In this document: in pieces, positions 1-13,100 of the stretch
Layout: each line of letters opens with the position of its first letter
Position numbering within the stretch: the stretch's first letter is position 1
Source of the DNA: Montifringilla adamsi
Lineage: Eukaryota; Chordata; Aves; Passeriformes; Passeridae
DNA: 64,000 nucleotides
Reading direction: 5' to 3'
Assembly (NCBI GenBank): GCA_017590115.1
Contig: JAGGNK010013003.1
Location: 3,651,625-3,715,624, forward strand
Translations under genes and position numbers: made by a program
The notes under the pieces: model-generated
Seen by the model: only the letters and a program-made list of their open reading frames with translations
The model's database searches: none
What the model was told of the DNA's origin: nothing

Positions 1-1265
1 TATTTCAGAGCCAATACCTGACAAAAACAAGCATCCAGAGATACTTAGAGCTCTTGGAGAAGGAATTTAAATTGGTCGGGAAGAGGCTCTGAAAGCCAAA
101 AAATCAACAACAGTGTCCATTTCAAGCAGCACCTCCATGGAGAACTATGTTTTTCCTCACATGACCAGCTCCATTGACCTAAACCACACCGAATTATGTT
201 TTGTTTTTAGTAAGGAAAGCTAACTCAGCAAAGGCCCTTTGCCTATTATTTGTGTTTTCTTGAAATATTGGAGGATACCCAAAAGTGGGAGATACATATA
301 TAAATATATATATTTATATATATATAAAAATCTGTTGTTTATGATGTCTGCTTCAGACAGCACTGTGCCAGTAGTTTGTGAAAAAATGACATAATAATCT
401 TTTATGTACCAGATACTTCAAGGTGAACCAACTAAAGAAGCTGCAAAGACTGCTGAAGGATTTATGATCCAAAATCCTTGTGACCATTGCCAGGTCTGTA
501 GGACAAATTCTTCCTCGATGTTAGGACAGGTTTATTTAGGCCTGTGTGACCAGCTCTTCTTTCCTTCACCACAGGTTAAGAAAACACAGAAGACTATTTA
601 AATCATAAGTTTTCTTTGCATAGTGTCCCATCTTGAGTATGCACAACACTTATGACCCAGCTGCTAAATGCTAGTTTTGATTTGGGTCCAATAGAGAAGG
701 TTTGGGTAAAAAAGGAATATTAATGGCACATTCACAATAAATTAGCTGGGCCAGACTCAGAGAAGCGCCTGTAGCTCTCTCTCCATGGGTAATCTTTCTA
801 ACCAGAGCTCTTTCCCCTGTCTCTTCTCTCTTTAACAGTTTTAATTTTTGGAGCTACAAGGTATTTTTTTTCCTGCTGAGTGCTGGGTTAACAAATGCAG
901 GAAGCATATATTAGCAGTATTCTTTGGAGACCACCTACAGCAGAGAGATGAACAATGGGCCCTGAACCATGACTAATTTGTAGCCCAGAAATATGTTGTA
1001 TTTTTTAAATGTAAAACCGTTACTCACACTTAATAGTTTATTTGAACTAAAACCATATTATTATCCCCTCATTATTTTACCTGGTATATTTTAGACAACT
1101 TATCTCAGGGTTGCCATAGCTACCTGCTGAGTGCCTTTGACTGGAGTGTTTGCAGTAATCAAAATTAAAGGCTTCTTGTAAAAAGAAGTATGCTCTGACT
1201 AAAGAGGAACCTGGGCAAAATTGCCCATAATTGTATTCTTTTGCTCAGTGCTGCTGCTGTTGGGT
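1..1265. other. Intergenic DNA, no gene seen
   Basis: AT-rich unique-looking sequence. It contains a short interrupted TA dinucleotide tract at about 296-327. The open frames on both strands are short and show no splice-phase continuity or recognisable family motif. No RNA gene was recognised. Confidence 0.5.
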
Positions 1266-1267
1266 GA

Positions 1268-1545
1268 GCTTGTGTGGTGGTTTGAAGCGCAGCTGGAAAA
1301 TTAAACCCACTCAAGCTGCTCCCTTTTCCCTGCCTCTTCCAATAATGGGGGAACACTAGAAGATTGAGAGTTGGAATAACAATTTACTGAAAATGGCAAT
1401 AGCCACAATAATATTAATAACAAAGAGTGTACAAAAGAGAGAAAGGGTTTTGCCTGCAGAAGGGTACTCACCACCGAACAAACAAAACCAAACACACTTC
1501 AGTGTTAACTACAATGCTCAGTCTCCCCCACAAAAATCACGTGAA
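1268..1545. mobile_element. Probable ERV LTR fragment (passerine ERVL-like)
   Basis: The stretch resembles, from memory, a widespread songbird LTR: a GGTGGTTTGA..GCAGCTGGAAAATTAAACCC opening, a pyrimidine-rich CTCCCTTTTCCCTGCC segment, then GAGAGTTGGAATAACAATTTACTGAAA, an AATAATATTAATAACAAAG run and GTACAAAAGAGAGAAAG. No retroviral coding sequence flanks it, so it would be a solo or truncated LTR. Boundaries and family name are uncertain. It abuts two CR1 fragments on its right. Confidence 0.4.
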
Positions 1546-1547
1546 AA

Positions 1548-1665
1548 TAGAAGTTTGGAAAGGACTCTGGAAGTCTGTAGTCTAACCTGCAGCTCGAAGT
1601 GGGTCCAGCCAGGACTAGGACCTTGTCCAGACAGATGTCAGAGATACCCAAGGACAGACGAGGTG
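1548..1665 (-). mobile_element. CR1 LINE 3' fragment, minus orientation
   Basis: The plus strand reads GTTTGGAAAGGACTCTGGAAGTC..AGTCTAACCTGCAGCTC and then AGGACCTTGTCCAGACAG. This is the reverse complement of the standard CR1 3' region (…GGAGGTCCCTTCCAA). It is short and diverged, so probably an old copy. Confidence 0.6.
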
Positions 1666-1699
1666 TGAAGAAACCAGCGCCTGGCACGTCTCAGTGGCA

Positions 1700-1920
1700 T
1701 CCAGCAGTGTAAGGACAAGAGGCACTGGTCACAAACTGAAACACAGGAAATTGTGTTTGAACACAGCAAGCACTTAGGAGTGACCAAGCCCTGGCAGAGG
1801 TTGTGGAGTCCCCAGCCTTGGCAGCTGTGCAACCAGGTCTAGGTGGCCTGACATGAGCAAGGGGGTTGCATGGCTCCGGTGGTCCCATCCAACCCCAACC
1901 ACTGTGAAATTCACCATCAA
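1700..1920 (+). mobile_element. CR1 LINE 3' fragment, plus orientation
   Basis: The stretch GGACAAGAGGCACTGGTCACAAACTGAAACACAGGAAATT is a hallmark of the CR1 3' region. It is followed by GTGACCAAGCCCTGGCAGAGG, TTGTGGAGTCCCCAGCC and a GGTCCCATCCAACCCCAACCACTGTGA tail. Its 3' end points right, opposite to the CR1 piece at 1,548-1,665, so the two form a 5'-to-5' inverted pair. Confidence 0.7.
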
Positions 1921-1924
1921 GGAT

Positions 1925-4900
1925 GCTATCCCACAAACCCTTGAAAGGCAGGCAGGACAGACCCAGTGAGACCTTCAGTTTAAAGTCAAATGCCATCAAA
2001 GGCAGGGGGAGTCCCCACTGAACTTCTTATCAGCACCTCCTTCAACAGCTCTCTCCAAAACTAAATACCTCCACCATGCCTAAGCTGGCCTAAGCCAAAA
2101 TGCCAAACCCTCAGGAATTGAAGGATGAATCCAAGCTCTGCCACTGCACCTCTGGGCGACACAAAGTAGCTCCTGGCCCTCCCCTGTTCCTCTATTCCCG
2201 CTTTGGGTAGCAGACTGGACACGTCCCTGAGCTCTCATCAGATGGCAAGGACTTTGGGGGACAGGGAGAACTGCCCCACGTCCCCCAAAGCAGGGACATG
2301 TGAAGTAGCTCAGCTCTCCACAGCAGTGTTTCAGGATACCTCAGTATGCCTCTAAATACTTACTTTACTTTTGCAAAGAAGTGAGAGCAAGTAACTTAAT
2401 ACTTTTGTAAAGAAACCATTTTCAATTAAATGGTTTTAATTTAGGGCATTTCATGCCCTACTGGAACCATCCAAATGAACTGCAAGCAGTTAGACAATTA
2501 AAATGAAGGTCACTACAAGTACCTACTAAGCAGCCATCCTGACAAAGTATTTAAGTACAGAAGAGCTGGATAGCGCAATTAAAACAGCCTGCACAAACAC
2601 AGCTCTGTTGGGTTAGGGACAGACTTTTTGAAACAAATCAACAAGGCAACAGGTTGCGTTCAGGAGACAGACTGGTTTTCCACTGTGGCTGAAAGCAGCT
2701 CTAGGATGGAGTGGATCTAAATGTTATCAGCTTGTCCCCCACTCTGCACCACCTGTTGGCAAGCATCCCTGTCCAGGGCTCACCTTAGGGAGTTGTGGCC
2801 TCTACAGAGGAGAAAGCAGGCTCCAGAAACCTACTGGAATCCAGAGCAGGAGATGTGAAAACTTTCCTTTATTTTACCAGATAAAACATCCCTGCAAACA
2901 ATAACAGCAGCCAGCTGGCAATGTAGGAACACAGGGAAAAGTGAGTGGGGAGCTTGAAATACTTGAAAACAGGTCCCTTGGCAGAGAACTGGACCCAGGA
3001 CTACACATCTTCCCCCTGCCTCTTTCTGGAAGGTGTGTAGAAAGGAGCCATTTGTCCTTTGCCTCCATTCATTCAGCTTTCTGGAAAGGAGAAACAAGCA
3101 AACAATCAAAAAAACCCACAAACCCAAACCTCTGCAGATTGTGCTGTTACGGGACCTGACACATTAATAAGGCAGGAAAACAATTTCTGCTCTAAAAATA
3201 TGGAATTGATTTGCTTCACACCCACATAACAACCCATGTGCCTGAAGCAAACCGGCTTCAAAAAGTCATTCCCCCTGTGCAGAGTTTAGCACCCTGAGCC
3301 ACTTCTCCAGAACTGCAATCCCCTGATGTCCTGGTCTCCAGACTGCCTGAATTTCCACTCTCCTCAGGCTTCTTAGATTACTTGCTCTAAAATTAATCTG
3401 AAGTAAATTACTCCTTGAAATGAACTTTTTTGGGAAAGTTAAATGTCAGCCTTTCCTAGTGCCCACTTCAGCACAGATTTCAGGAGGAATTATTGGCTCC
3501 CAGCGCTGGTGTAAAAAGCCAATAATGCTCATTAGGTTATCCACTGCCACAGCTGAGGGATTGTCCCAGTGAGAAAACCCTGGCGTGTTGCCCAGGTGTT
3601 GTAGAGGTCCGTGTCCAAGGTACATTTTGATCCTAATGGCTGGACAAAAGCCACCCCCCTGGCTCCCATACAGGCACAAACCAAGTGTGAAATCCAAGGC
3701 AGTGCCCTCACACTCTCCTTGAGCTGGGTGACCAATGCACAAGACTTAACCCTGCACACTCACAGCTTTACTAAGGGGACCCACAGATCTGTGTCATTAT
3801 TTTGCAGCTTTTTTGCAAAAAGTTGGTTACCCCTTGCACAGAGGATAAGAAGAATCATTGGTGGCTCTTTCTGTTCCCTATTTGCTCAAAAAGCCCAGGG
3901 CCACTCACACATGAATTTGTGCTCTGCAGAGACATGTCTAGAATTGCAAACTAGCTCTACTTTATCTGTGACACACCAAGTTCAGTGGTGCCCAGCTCGA
4001 CAGAAAGTTCAACTTGTGCCCTTTAAGACAAAGGAACTTGCACTTTTAGCCTCTGACCAAGCCCTACCCTCTCACTGACCCCACTGAAAGGGGGACAGAT
4101 AGAAACTCCCACCGAGCCTCCCAGCACTGCTGCCATAAACCATCCCTCTCTGGATCACAGCAGTGATTCCGTGCTTAGCACAGAAACCTGGGACGAGCAC
4201 AGCCCACTTGCCTGACGTGATAGGATTATGTCCAAAGACTGACAAAGCTGCAGGAGATGGACTTTCAGACAGACACACTTTGTCCCATCATCACAAGAAG
4301 CTGCACTGCCATGGCTCTCACCCCCACCACTGACACCATGGAAAATCCAGTCAGCCTGGGCAGGAAGCTGACTGCAACAGGCACTTAAAGGAATTCATCC
4401 TTAGAAGGGGATGAGTGGAGAACTCCTGAGAACTCATTTGGCAGCTGAAAGGTGCCCAATGTGTGTCGGGTGCCAACATGAGCAAGAGAGGTTGGAGTGC
4501 CTTGCTTAGCCCAGTGTTGCAGGTTAATGGCTCGTTCAGCTGCTGAACCAAAGCTCACGCTGTGCAGAAGCTGCAGTGGCTCCCAACAGCTGGAGGGTAC
4601 AGGATAGACTGGGTAGATGGGTAGAAAACAATCCCATTTCTACCCCATGCCTACACCTCCCTAGACTACTGGAGCCACTGCTGAGGGACCAGGAAAGCAA
4701 CATCTCACAGCTACTGCTGTCTGTCACTGGAAGGAAGAATGTAATTCCACAGCTCCCACTAACTCCTGCACCCTGTGCTGGACTTGCCCAAATGGCCAGA
4801 AAAAATTAGGGTGTTAATCTTCCCCATTACATGAATATAGGGTAAAGGAGATAACTCTCAGACCCAAAAGAAATAGAGGCAACCAGTGCAACAAGTCCTG

Positions 4901-5260
4901 AGGGAGAAGAGAGAGCAGTGCTAGATGTTTGCTGAAGAAGCAGAATTAGCAAAGTACTGAAGGTCTTAAAGCCAGAGGCTTGAAAGGGAGAACAGCTTAG
5001 CACAACCCCTGTGAGCCACCCCTGGCAGCAACAGACTGATGGGGAGTGATTTTGGGAGGTTTCATCCATGGCTTTTCTGGAACCAGTCTCCCTCCTGCTG
5101 ACATCTTTGCTTTAAGGGCTGCAGTTCTGCCCTTTCACACTCATCTGTATCCCACTCCCAGCTAAGCTCTGGACAGCCTCCAGGAGATGGGCTGCTTGGC
5201 TTTGCTTGTTGTGTCTCACATTTACAGCTGCTGTTCTCTCCAGCATCTCTTCATGCACAA
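1925..5260. other. Intergenic DNA, no gene seen
   Basis: Mixed-composition spacer with no recognisable domain, RNA gene or large repeat. The longest frame (about 155 codons at 3,611-4,078, plus) has no family resemblance and no sign of splicing, and is treated as chance. Confidence 0.5.
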
Positions 5261-5264
5261 ATGT

Positions 5265-5640
5265 AGCTATGATATTTTATGAAAAATCCTTTGCTAGGAT
5301 TTTTCCCTCCTGAGGAGCTGAAGAGCCTCAGGAGAGAAATATAAACAACAACTATCTGCTGCTGTGGAATGCAACAGGTGCATTTTCCATTGGTCCATGT
5401 GGATTGTTTTCAATTGATGACCAATCACAGCCACCTGTGCCGAGGCTGTGAGCAGTCACAGGATTTCGTTATGCATTCTATTCTTGTTCTTTCTAGCCTT
5501 CTGATCAATCTTTTTTCTCTATTATTTTAGTATAGTTTTAATGTAGTATTTTAATATAATATATATCATAAAATAATAAACCAGCCTTCTGAAAATGGAG
5601 TCAAGCCTCACGTCTCCTCACATGGGGTGTTCACAACACA
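5265..5640 (+). mobile_element. Solo LTR, passerine ERV type
   Basis: The sequence matches, from memory, a very abundant songbird LTR: TTTATGAAAAATCCTTTGCTAGG, CTCAGGAG, CTGCTGCTGTGGAATGCAACAGG, a CCAAT-like GACCAATCACAG block, TTTTAGTATAGTTTTAATGTAGT, a polyadenylation signal in AAAATAATAAACC, and AAAATGGAGTCAAGCC. No gag, pol or env sequence lies on either side, which suggests a solo LTR left by recombination. Exact ends and target-site duplication were not resolved. Confidence 0.7.
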
Positions 5641-6066
5641 CAAAACCTTCACATTGTGCTTCAGACCCATAAATGTGTCTCAACAGACAAATTCAGCACT
5701 GGCAGACTGTTCTCCAGCACTCCTGTGCTGCTCTGCACCTCTCCTTAAAAGGATTTTTTTTACTGTACAAATGAAGCTTGAAGAAAGGAGCTTTCCTAAC
5801 AGAACCTTTCCATGCAAGTTTTCTCAGTGAAACACAAAGCATAGCTCATGTTCCTGTGTGTGAGCGTGAAAATTGCTGCACTAGGTTTTAAATCTTTTGA
5901 TCAAAGCAGTTTTTCCAGCATGGACTGTATAATGAACATCAGTATAAAAGCAGGTCTATTAAGAAGTTGTCTTCAATGTCATTGTGTCAAAAAAGAAAAA
6001 CAAATCTGCAATTTTTCTACCTTTCCCATCCCATGTTGCATTTCAGGCACCTTCAAAATTTGCTTT

Positions 6067-6074
<8 letters not shown>
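5641..6074. other. Spacer between solo LTR and poly-T run
   Basis: No gene or repeat family recognised. Ends at the long T homopolymer. Confidence 0.4.

Positions 6075-6135
<61 letters not shown>
6075..6135. repeat. Poly-T homopolymer, 61 bases
   Basis: An uninterrupted run of T preceded by TTTAAAA and followed by GCATAGTC. It could be a poly(A) tail of a minus-strand retroposed sequence or an expanded microsatellite. No retrogene body was recognised next to it. Length in a homopolymer this long may also reflect assembly or sequencing behaviour. Confidence 0.95.
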
Positions 6136-6137
<2 letters not shown>

Positions 6138-6139
6138 AT

Positions 6140-9100
6140 AGTCTTCTTTCAGGCCTGTGGTCACTGGAAGAAAGGTCAGTGTAAGGAGGTTTTCTTACAG
6201 CTTTGATAACACACTATGCAGTGAAATACTGAGCTGCAGAAGAGAATAAGACTAAAAATCAATGCATTAATTGACCCTCAGGCAAAATTCAGTCATACAG
6301 TGTTCTGTACAGGAGTACTTCATAAAAGTAAATGAAACAGGACTCAGTGGGAAAAAACAGGTTTGTTCACCTCACAAAAATATCTACCTTAGGTTCACAA
6401 AGAAAAGCTCTCTTCATAGTTCAGAAAACACGCAGGTCAGCCCTGAGCATTGAGAGCACGAATCCAGTTCTCTCTGCTCCCAGGGCACACGCTCTTGAAA
6501 CAGTTCTATCTAGAGGTTAACACACAAAGCAACCTTGCACATTTTTCTTAGGGCACCATCACAAGTATGGAAAAAAATGCTTTGGAGTGAAACAGACTGC
6601 AACTAAAATAAGGAAAAAAACAACTTTGGTAAGCTGCCAAGTGACATCCCTGTCACAGTGATCTAGAGTACATTTGCTTTCCAGCAATACCACAGCTGTA
6701 ACCCCATCATCTGTCATTCCAACCCTTGGCTTTCAAGGACAGCCACACATCAAAGCACCCCACAGACACGGTGGTGGAGGAAGAAATACTGAGCTACAAA
6801 GAGAAGGTAGACAAGCACATTTTCCTGGGACATTTTTCTGGGAGCTGAGGCTGCTCAGCTCAATGCAATTTGACCCAGTAAGACCATGATCTGCAGCTCA
6901 TAAACCACGTAAATGAGTTTCACAACATTGCTCATCCATTCCAAATCTGCCCCTTGTGCCACAGGGGCTCCCAGTGTGTCCTTGTCCCTTTGACCTCACA
7001 CAAACACAGCTGTGTGTTTGTCACCATGGAAATGGGCCCCTTCCTACCCCCAGCTCAGCAAAGCAGCCCCTCCCTGTGCTCCATGGGCAGCCAAAGCTTC
7101 AAACTCTTCATTGGAAATAAACTATTCTGTACCTGTCGCAGGTGAAAAGGAGAACAGAGGTTCAGGGGGAAAAAAAGAGCAGTCTTTAGTGAGCAATAAT
7201 TTGAATTAGCTAAATATTGTGACAGACAATCTGCATATACACAAAGTGGTTTTTTGTGTATTCAAACATCAGCTGCTGGAAAACAACGAAGTTTTATTTT
7301 CTACACAGGAGGAAGAATAGATAGACTTCTGCATTCTGTTAAGTGCCTCCATTATACCATGAAAATAGCACAGCAAGAGTGAGTGTTTGTTTAAAACAGC
7401 TTAACTGCAACAGAACACCCAAACCTTCTTATTTGATAATGGAAATGGTTTAGATATGATTATCCATTTCAAACATATTTATGTCATACTTCAGAGAAAG
7501 GCAAAACTAATGTTAGAGCAAAAGAATACTTCAATGTACAATTATCTTGATTCTTGGAGCAAAGAGTATTCCTATTAAGTCTACCACCTGGGGTTTAAAT
7601 TTCACATTTGCTTTACAATTTTATTTTTTAAACAGGCTACCTCACAGCTATTGGGGGGCTGCATCAAAGAGATTTTATAACTCCTAGGTGTAATGCTCAG
7701 TAGCTGTTTTTCTTCCACTAATTCACCAAGCCTGATTCTCTGGGGGTTCACAAGTGATGTCTCCAAGGACCATATGGAAGTTTGGGGGATTTTTGGTCTG
7801 ATCAGCCTGCTAGTCCCATTGCCATATTTCTCTCGGTTTAACTTACATCTCTCCTCTTGCTAACATTTCTCAGTGGTCAGTGGGAAGGAAGCAGAATTAA
7901 AAAAAAACAAGTGACAAATCTCACGGCAGCAACAGCCAGACAGAAAACTCACAATTTTCCTACGCTCTGGAACCTGCTATTTCCCCTCCTCATTTTCACA
8001 AACTTCCCAAGCCTTTTTGTTGACATCCTTACAGGGATCCAAAGCTCTCTGTGAGCAGATGGTGTCAAGCTCAGGAATCTTACACAAGCACAGTTACATC
8101 AAGCCCTGACAAGAGGCTGTTCCCAGAGATATCATTGGCTTTCTTGGAATAAGCAGCAAACCCAGCTTCAGAGATTTTAGGCTCTTGAATAGCCTGTAGC
8201 ATTGTTTAGGCAAGAAGAAGAAAATGCATAAGCCAGATTTTCTTGGATTTTGTTGACAGGGTGTATCTCAATATCTTACTTTATTCAAAGTTTTAGAGAG
8301 AAAGCAGTTTATCTGCGAATTCCAAGGCTGCTGTTCCATTCAGCCCCCTGCCCTGAGAGTACAAGTTGGCTTTCTCCTCTCATTATTGCCAGAGGGATAC
8401 ATTTTTCCTGTCCTCTACTTCCTTCCCAAGTTCTGTCCTCTCTCCCTCCTCTCTCCAAAACACAGAGAACATAATGATCTGCTCCATCCTTAGGTCCCAC
8501 ACTTTCTTCTAGCCTGGCCCTTGGATAGCAGCTTTCACACAATCAGCCTCAGGGTGCAGGAAAAAATGTCATGGCTCCTCCAGCTGCTGTGTGTGAAAGG
8601 TACCCACAGGACATGTCCATGTTTGTACGTGGAAGAAAACTGTTCTGTTCATGGCCCAACACAGCAGAGATGTCTCTAAAACAGCCTCAACTGGAAGCTG
8701 AATTAGTTCAGCACACCTGAATGAACCTGTAGATGTCAGGGAAGTCCCTCCTTTGTTACCACAGCTTTGCATGGGACTGCAACTTTCCCCATCAAGCACC
8801 AGCTCAGGCTGTGCATTTGCCCACATTTTTGCACTGAAGTTAACAAATGCAATGACTTTTAGTCCAGGCAGAAGAAAACTGCCTCAGTCTGTTGCCTCAC
8901 TGCAGTTCATGCCTTACCAGTGAAGCAGCCACAGACACAATTTGTTTGACCTGATGAGCTCTGACCAAAGTTTTGCATGCCAGATAAATGTCTTGGCCTG
9001 GGTTTTGTTGGCTGCACTGAAATGGAAGGGATGAGACAGTGGTGGAGCTCCATGCAGAGGGACCTCCACAGACAGGAGGGGGTTAGAGGAGAAAGAACAT

Positions 9101-10030
9101 CTGCTTTCCAGGGTGCCATTTGAGTCTTCCTTCTGCTCCATGATTCCTGTGCCCCTGAACTCCTGAATGAGGGAAGTTTTCCGTCTCTGCCACCAAAGTT
9201 TGCACTTTGTGACACAGAATCAAAAATTGGGCTGCACCACTGTAGCAGAAGGTGCAAACTGATGCAGCATTTTACAAAGAGCAGATAGAAGGAATCCAGA
9301 AATTCTGCTGGGGACAGTGTGTGTGTGCTTAGCACACTGTCAACTGGTGGCAATGCAGCAGTCCAGCAGCAGCTGCCCCAACACTCCTCTGGGAGGTTGG
9401 AGATGGGGAAGGAGTCTTCCTGCTTGAAGGAAGAAGTTGTTGGAGAAGTGCAGGTGGAGATGGGAAGTCTGCACAGCATCAGATGTTATAGGAAAGAGAA
9501 CAGAATCTTCTCCAAGACTCCAAACACCTAACAACACAGCAGGAAGAAAATTCAGAGCCTGTACTCAGTGTGTTGGGGAAAAAAAGGCTCCTGTGATGGA
9601 AAAGGCTGTATGTTGATGACTTCAGGCACCAGGGGGAAGGTTGCTGCTCCACTTTCAGGTCAGCAACTACAGAATAGATTTAGTGCCATGATGTCAGATG
9701 AGGGGCTGGGAGTTGTTTTCTGAGCAGTGTTGGAGGCAACTGAGCCTAAATCATGTGGTGGCACCAGAAGGGAGAGCGAAGTGAGGGCTGAGTAAGAGCA
9801 ATGGGCGTCTCCCTGCTGGGGAAAAAGCACTCACATATTCTTCTTTTAAATGGATGTGTCTCTGAAGTGCTTGAGCACTGATCCATGCAGCACGGGGAAC
9901 AAACAGGAGGCATCAGGAGCCTGTGTGCATTCCAGGGTTATGAGCTCATTTGGATCACTGTCACACGGTGCCTGCAGGCTGATGTGCCTGGAGGGCTTTG
10001 ATGGATGGATACGGTTCTTCAGGCAGAACT
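6140..10030. other. Intergenic DNA, no gene seen
   Basis: Unique-looking spacer. The longest frame (8,907-9,479, minus, about 190 codons) is low in recognisable structure, rich in Ser/Pro/Cys and lacks any family motif. It is treated as a chance frame. Confidence 0.5.
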
Positions 10031-10034
10031 GGCC

Positions 10035-10125
10035 AGAAGAGCAAGGATGGTTAACAGCTGGGCACAGTGATCTCAAAGGTCTTTTCCAAACTAAACAATT
10101 CTATAATTCCACAATAGGAAGATTC
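10035..10125 (+). mobile_element. CR1 3' terminal fragment
   Basis: GTGATCTCAAAGGTCTTTTCCAAACTAAACAATTCTATAATTCCACAAT matches the terminal segment of CR1 elements (…GGTCTTTTCCAACCTAAATGATTCTGTGATTC). The left boundary is not clear and the element may start further upstream. Confidence 0.55.
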
Positions 10126-13100
10126 CTTTAAAGTGAGAAAGAAGAGGAATGTATGAAGCTTCATTTTCAGGTGGATGATGAATCAGCTGAGAGCTAGGGG
10201 GTCATGCCCTGAGCACCCTGTTCTGGTTTACACTGCTTTGGGACTTGGCATAGTCTTCAGAGATGCACATTTGTCTAGGACAAAGGCCCTAGGCAGAAAT
10301 CAAAGCTTCACCCCAAATACAGCAAATGTGAATTTTAACCTCCTTTTTTCCCCTTGTCCATAGGATTTTTCACTTATTTGACTCCTGCCTGTTCAGAAAG
10401 GAGAAAATTAATGCTGAAAGCAAGAGCTCCAGGGGACTCTTTAACTATCCAAGCCTAGGCACAGAGTTCTGCAAATGATGGAGAATAGATGTTAAATTAA
10501 TCTCAGCATGTTTCTACACAATAAAAAGATGAGGCTGAGCATGTTATCCTTTAAAACCATGCCATGTTCAAACAATACTGTCCATTAATTATACAAATCA
10601 CACACGGGCCTACAATTTTACAAAGGCTTTCAGAAGTCATTTTTCGTGGAATTTCCTGAGTGTCTCCTTTACCTACCAGGTGTCATCCTGTGGCTAATGG
10701 GCCATAAGAGTTATTGAAAGGTTGTTTTTTGGTGCTTCAGGCTTCTCTTTTACGTGTGTAGTGTGTATATTTTGCAGGAAGCACATTACAGTAAAGCTAA
10801 TTCTCCTCATCTAGAATGAAGCAGAGGACAAATCCAGATGATGCTCAAGTACAAACAAATCCAGGGATTTTCAAGTAAATATCTTCAACTAATGTCCTTT
10901 GGACAAAATAGACCAAATATCCCAATACAGACAAATTATATAAATTTCACATATTTTGGCAGGGCATTTGCCCTTGAAAAAATGAATCAAGATGGACAGA
11001 TGGCCTTTGAATCCATGAGAAGCAGGGAAGGGGAGCTAATTGGAGTTATTTGGCCCACAAATGTCTACAGCTTTCATTACCCTGAGAAAAGACAGGCTTG
11101 CACATCTGTACCTTCAGGTTCAACAGGCCCTACCTAAAGTGCCAGAGGCTGGGAAGGACTTTCAAAGAGAAATAACTTTTTGTGCACCTCCTTTCTTCTG
11201 GGCCCTATGAGAAAGACAAGACCTGGTCCCTTTTCCCTTTTTTAACAAAGGCAGTCCAACAGAACCTGAACGAGAAGGGCAGAGCACATCCAGTGAGAGC
11301 AGCCACAGGCAGCACTCTGCTGAACACTTCTGTGCTGATGAGAAAGGCTCAAGGTCAAGCAGGGAAATGAGTTCAGTAGCAGCAGGTACAGGACCAGGCA
11401 CAGGCCTACCTAAAGCACAGCTCAAGAAAAGACCAAGAGAAAGAGTCTGAACTTAGGGCACCTTTAAGACAAAGTTTTTTCCATGATTCCAGGTTACATC
11501 TGCACTGTATTGGAGCCACTCCTGAGAAGAGCCATGGTCCCAGCCATGAAGAGGCCAGAGGAAAAAGAAAGTAATGACACAGATGATTTTAACTGTTGAA
11601 CTGATTGGAGTCAGAATGACTTAGCAAAGCTTAAGAATGATCTCCTGAATCCTTATTCTGTGTCTGGCCCAGGAACTCTGCCACAACACTCAGTCACCTT
11701 ATACACCTTAGGAAAAAATTATTGTTCTTAAGAGAAGTTCAGGGAAAAGATTCATTTGTCTTGTCCCACATCTTCCCAGATGGATGAAGTTATCCTTCTT
11801 CAAATAGGGAAAATGATAGTTTGAGAGTGCTTTGATGCTCCTTTCATTAATAACGGAGCAGAAAAAAAAAAAAAAGATGTGTGAGAACTGCAGAGAGAGA
11901 AGTCTGCAGGGCTGAAAGGACTAATTGGAGACAGATGGTCAGATACAGGCTCTTAGAAGCATGAAGATCAGCTAAGAACATCTGAAAATCTCTTGAAATT
12001 CTGAAAGAGGAAAATCACATATTTTAGTTCCGTGAATCCAGCTGCAGTCTTCAGTAATAAAACCCAACGCAGCTCAGTAAACATGAATGTGGTCACAACT
12101 GACACAAGTTAGACTGATATACAAGTTAGACTGATACAAGTTAGACTGAATACAACCTGTAGATGCCCTCAGCAAGAAACCTGTGAGAGATTCAGCTCCT
12201 CTTATTATTCACTGCTTCACCCCACCATTGCCATCTTTGCATGTTTATAACATCTGCCTAATCTTCCTTCACCTTCTCCTCTCAAGAACTCTGGTATCCC
12301 TCCCTATGACCACCACCCCCACTGCCTGATTCAAAGGGTCTGCCTGACATTTACACCTCTGCTCATTGCAGAAGGACTGACAACAGGCCAGTGTTGTCTC
12401 CCCCTCCAACATGCACATGAAACATTTCCCAAGTGGATTAAGGCTTGACTTAGGCTGTGTGTGTAGGCTTTGATAGACCCAGTCAGCGACCCCATATCCT
12501 CCCTGTCACCCTTTTGGTCTCAAGAACAAGCAGAAGTGCTGAATTGAGGCAACCCTGTGGTCTGGGAGAGAAGCATGGATGGGACAGATGACTTATGGCT
12601 CCAGAGGAAGATCTGATCTGCCTTCTCATCACTCAGCCATGCTGCTGCTCCACACAGACAACACTCCTGTGGGAATGACACTGAACAGCTTCCTACAAGG
12701 GACCCCAAAATGAACGATCCTCACTTGCACTGAGTCTCTGAGCCAGTTCAGGGGAGTGCTGCAAGTGTTCCAGCAGGAAATGTGGGAGGTGTGGGGATGC
12801 CCATGTCCCCAGCGTGGTGCCCAGGTACAGGGGAGCAGCCTCTCCAGCAGCTCTGCCTCCCTGGCAATGGCCCGACATCCCCCTGTCAGCAGGAGCCCCG
12901 GGGAGCTCAGACCTTCACTGCTGCCAGCAGCACTGATCTTTCATGCTGCAAATGGGGCCATCAATCTCTGGCTAATGCAGCTTGTTAAAACAGCAGCCAT
13001 CACTTTGATGAAGCAGCACAGTGAGAATGTCGTTTCCTTGCTGCCACTTTTAGGGAGATAAGCCCAGAGATCTCAGATAACTAACATGTTACAGGAAACT

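Noticed and set aside
5967..6206. Frames with a long phenylalanine stretch
   Set aside because: They only translate the 61-base T homopolymer.
8907..9479. 190-codon minus-strand frame
   Set aside because: No recognisable motif, no splice-phase partner, no CpG-type promoter nearby. Treated as chance.
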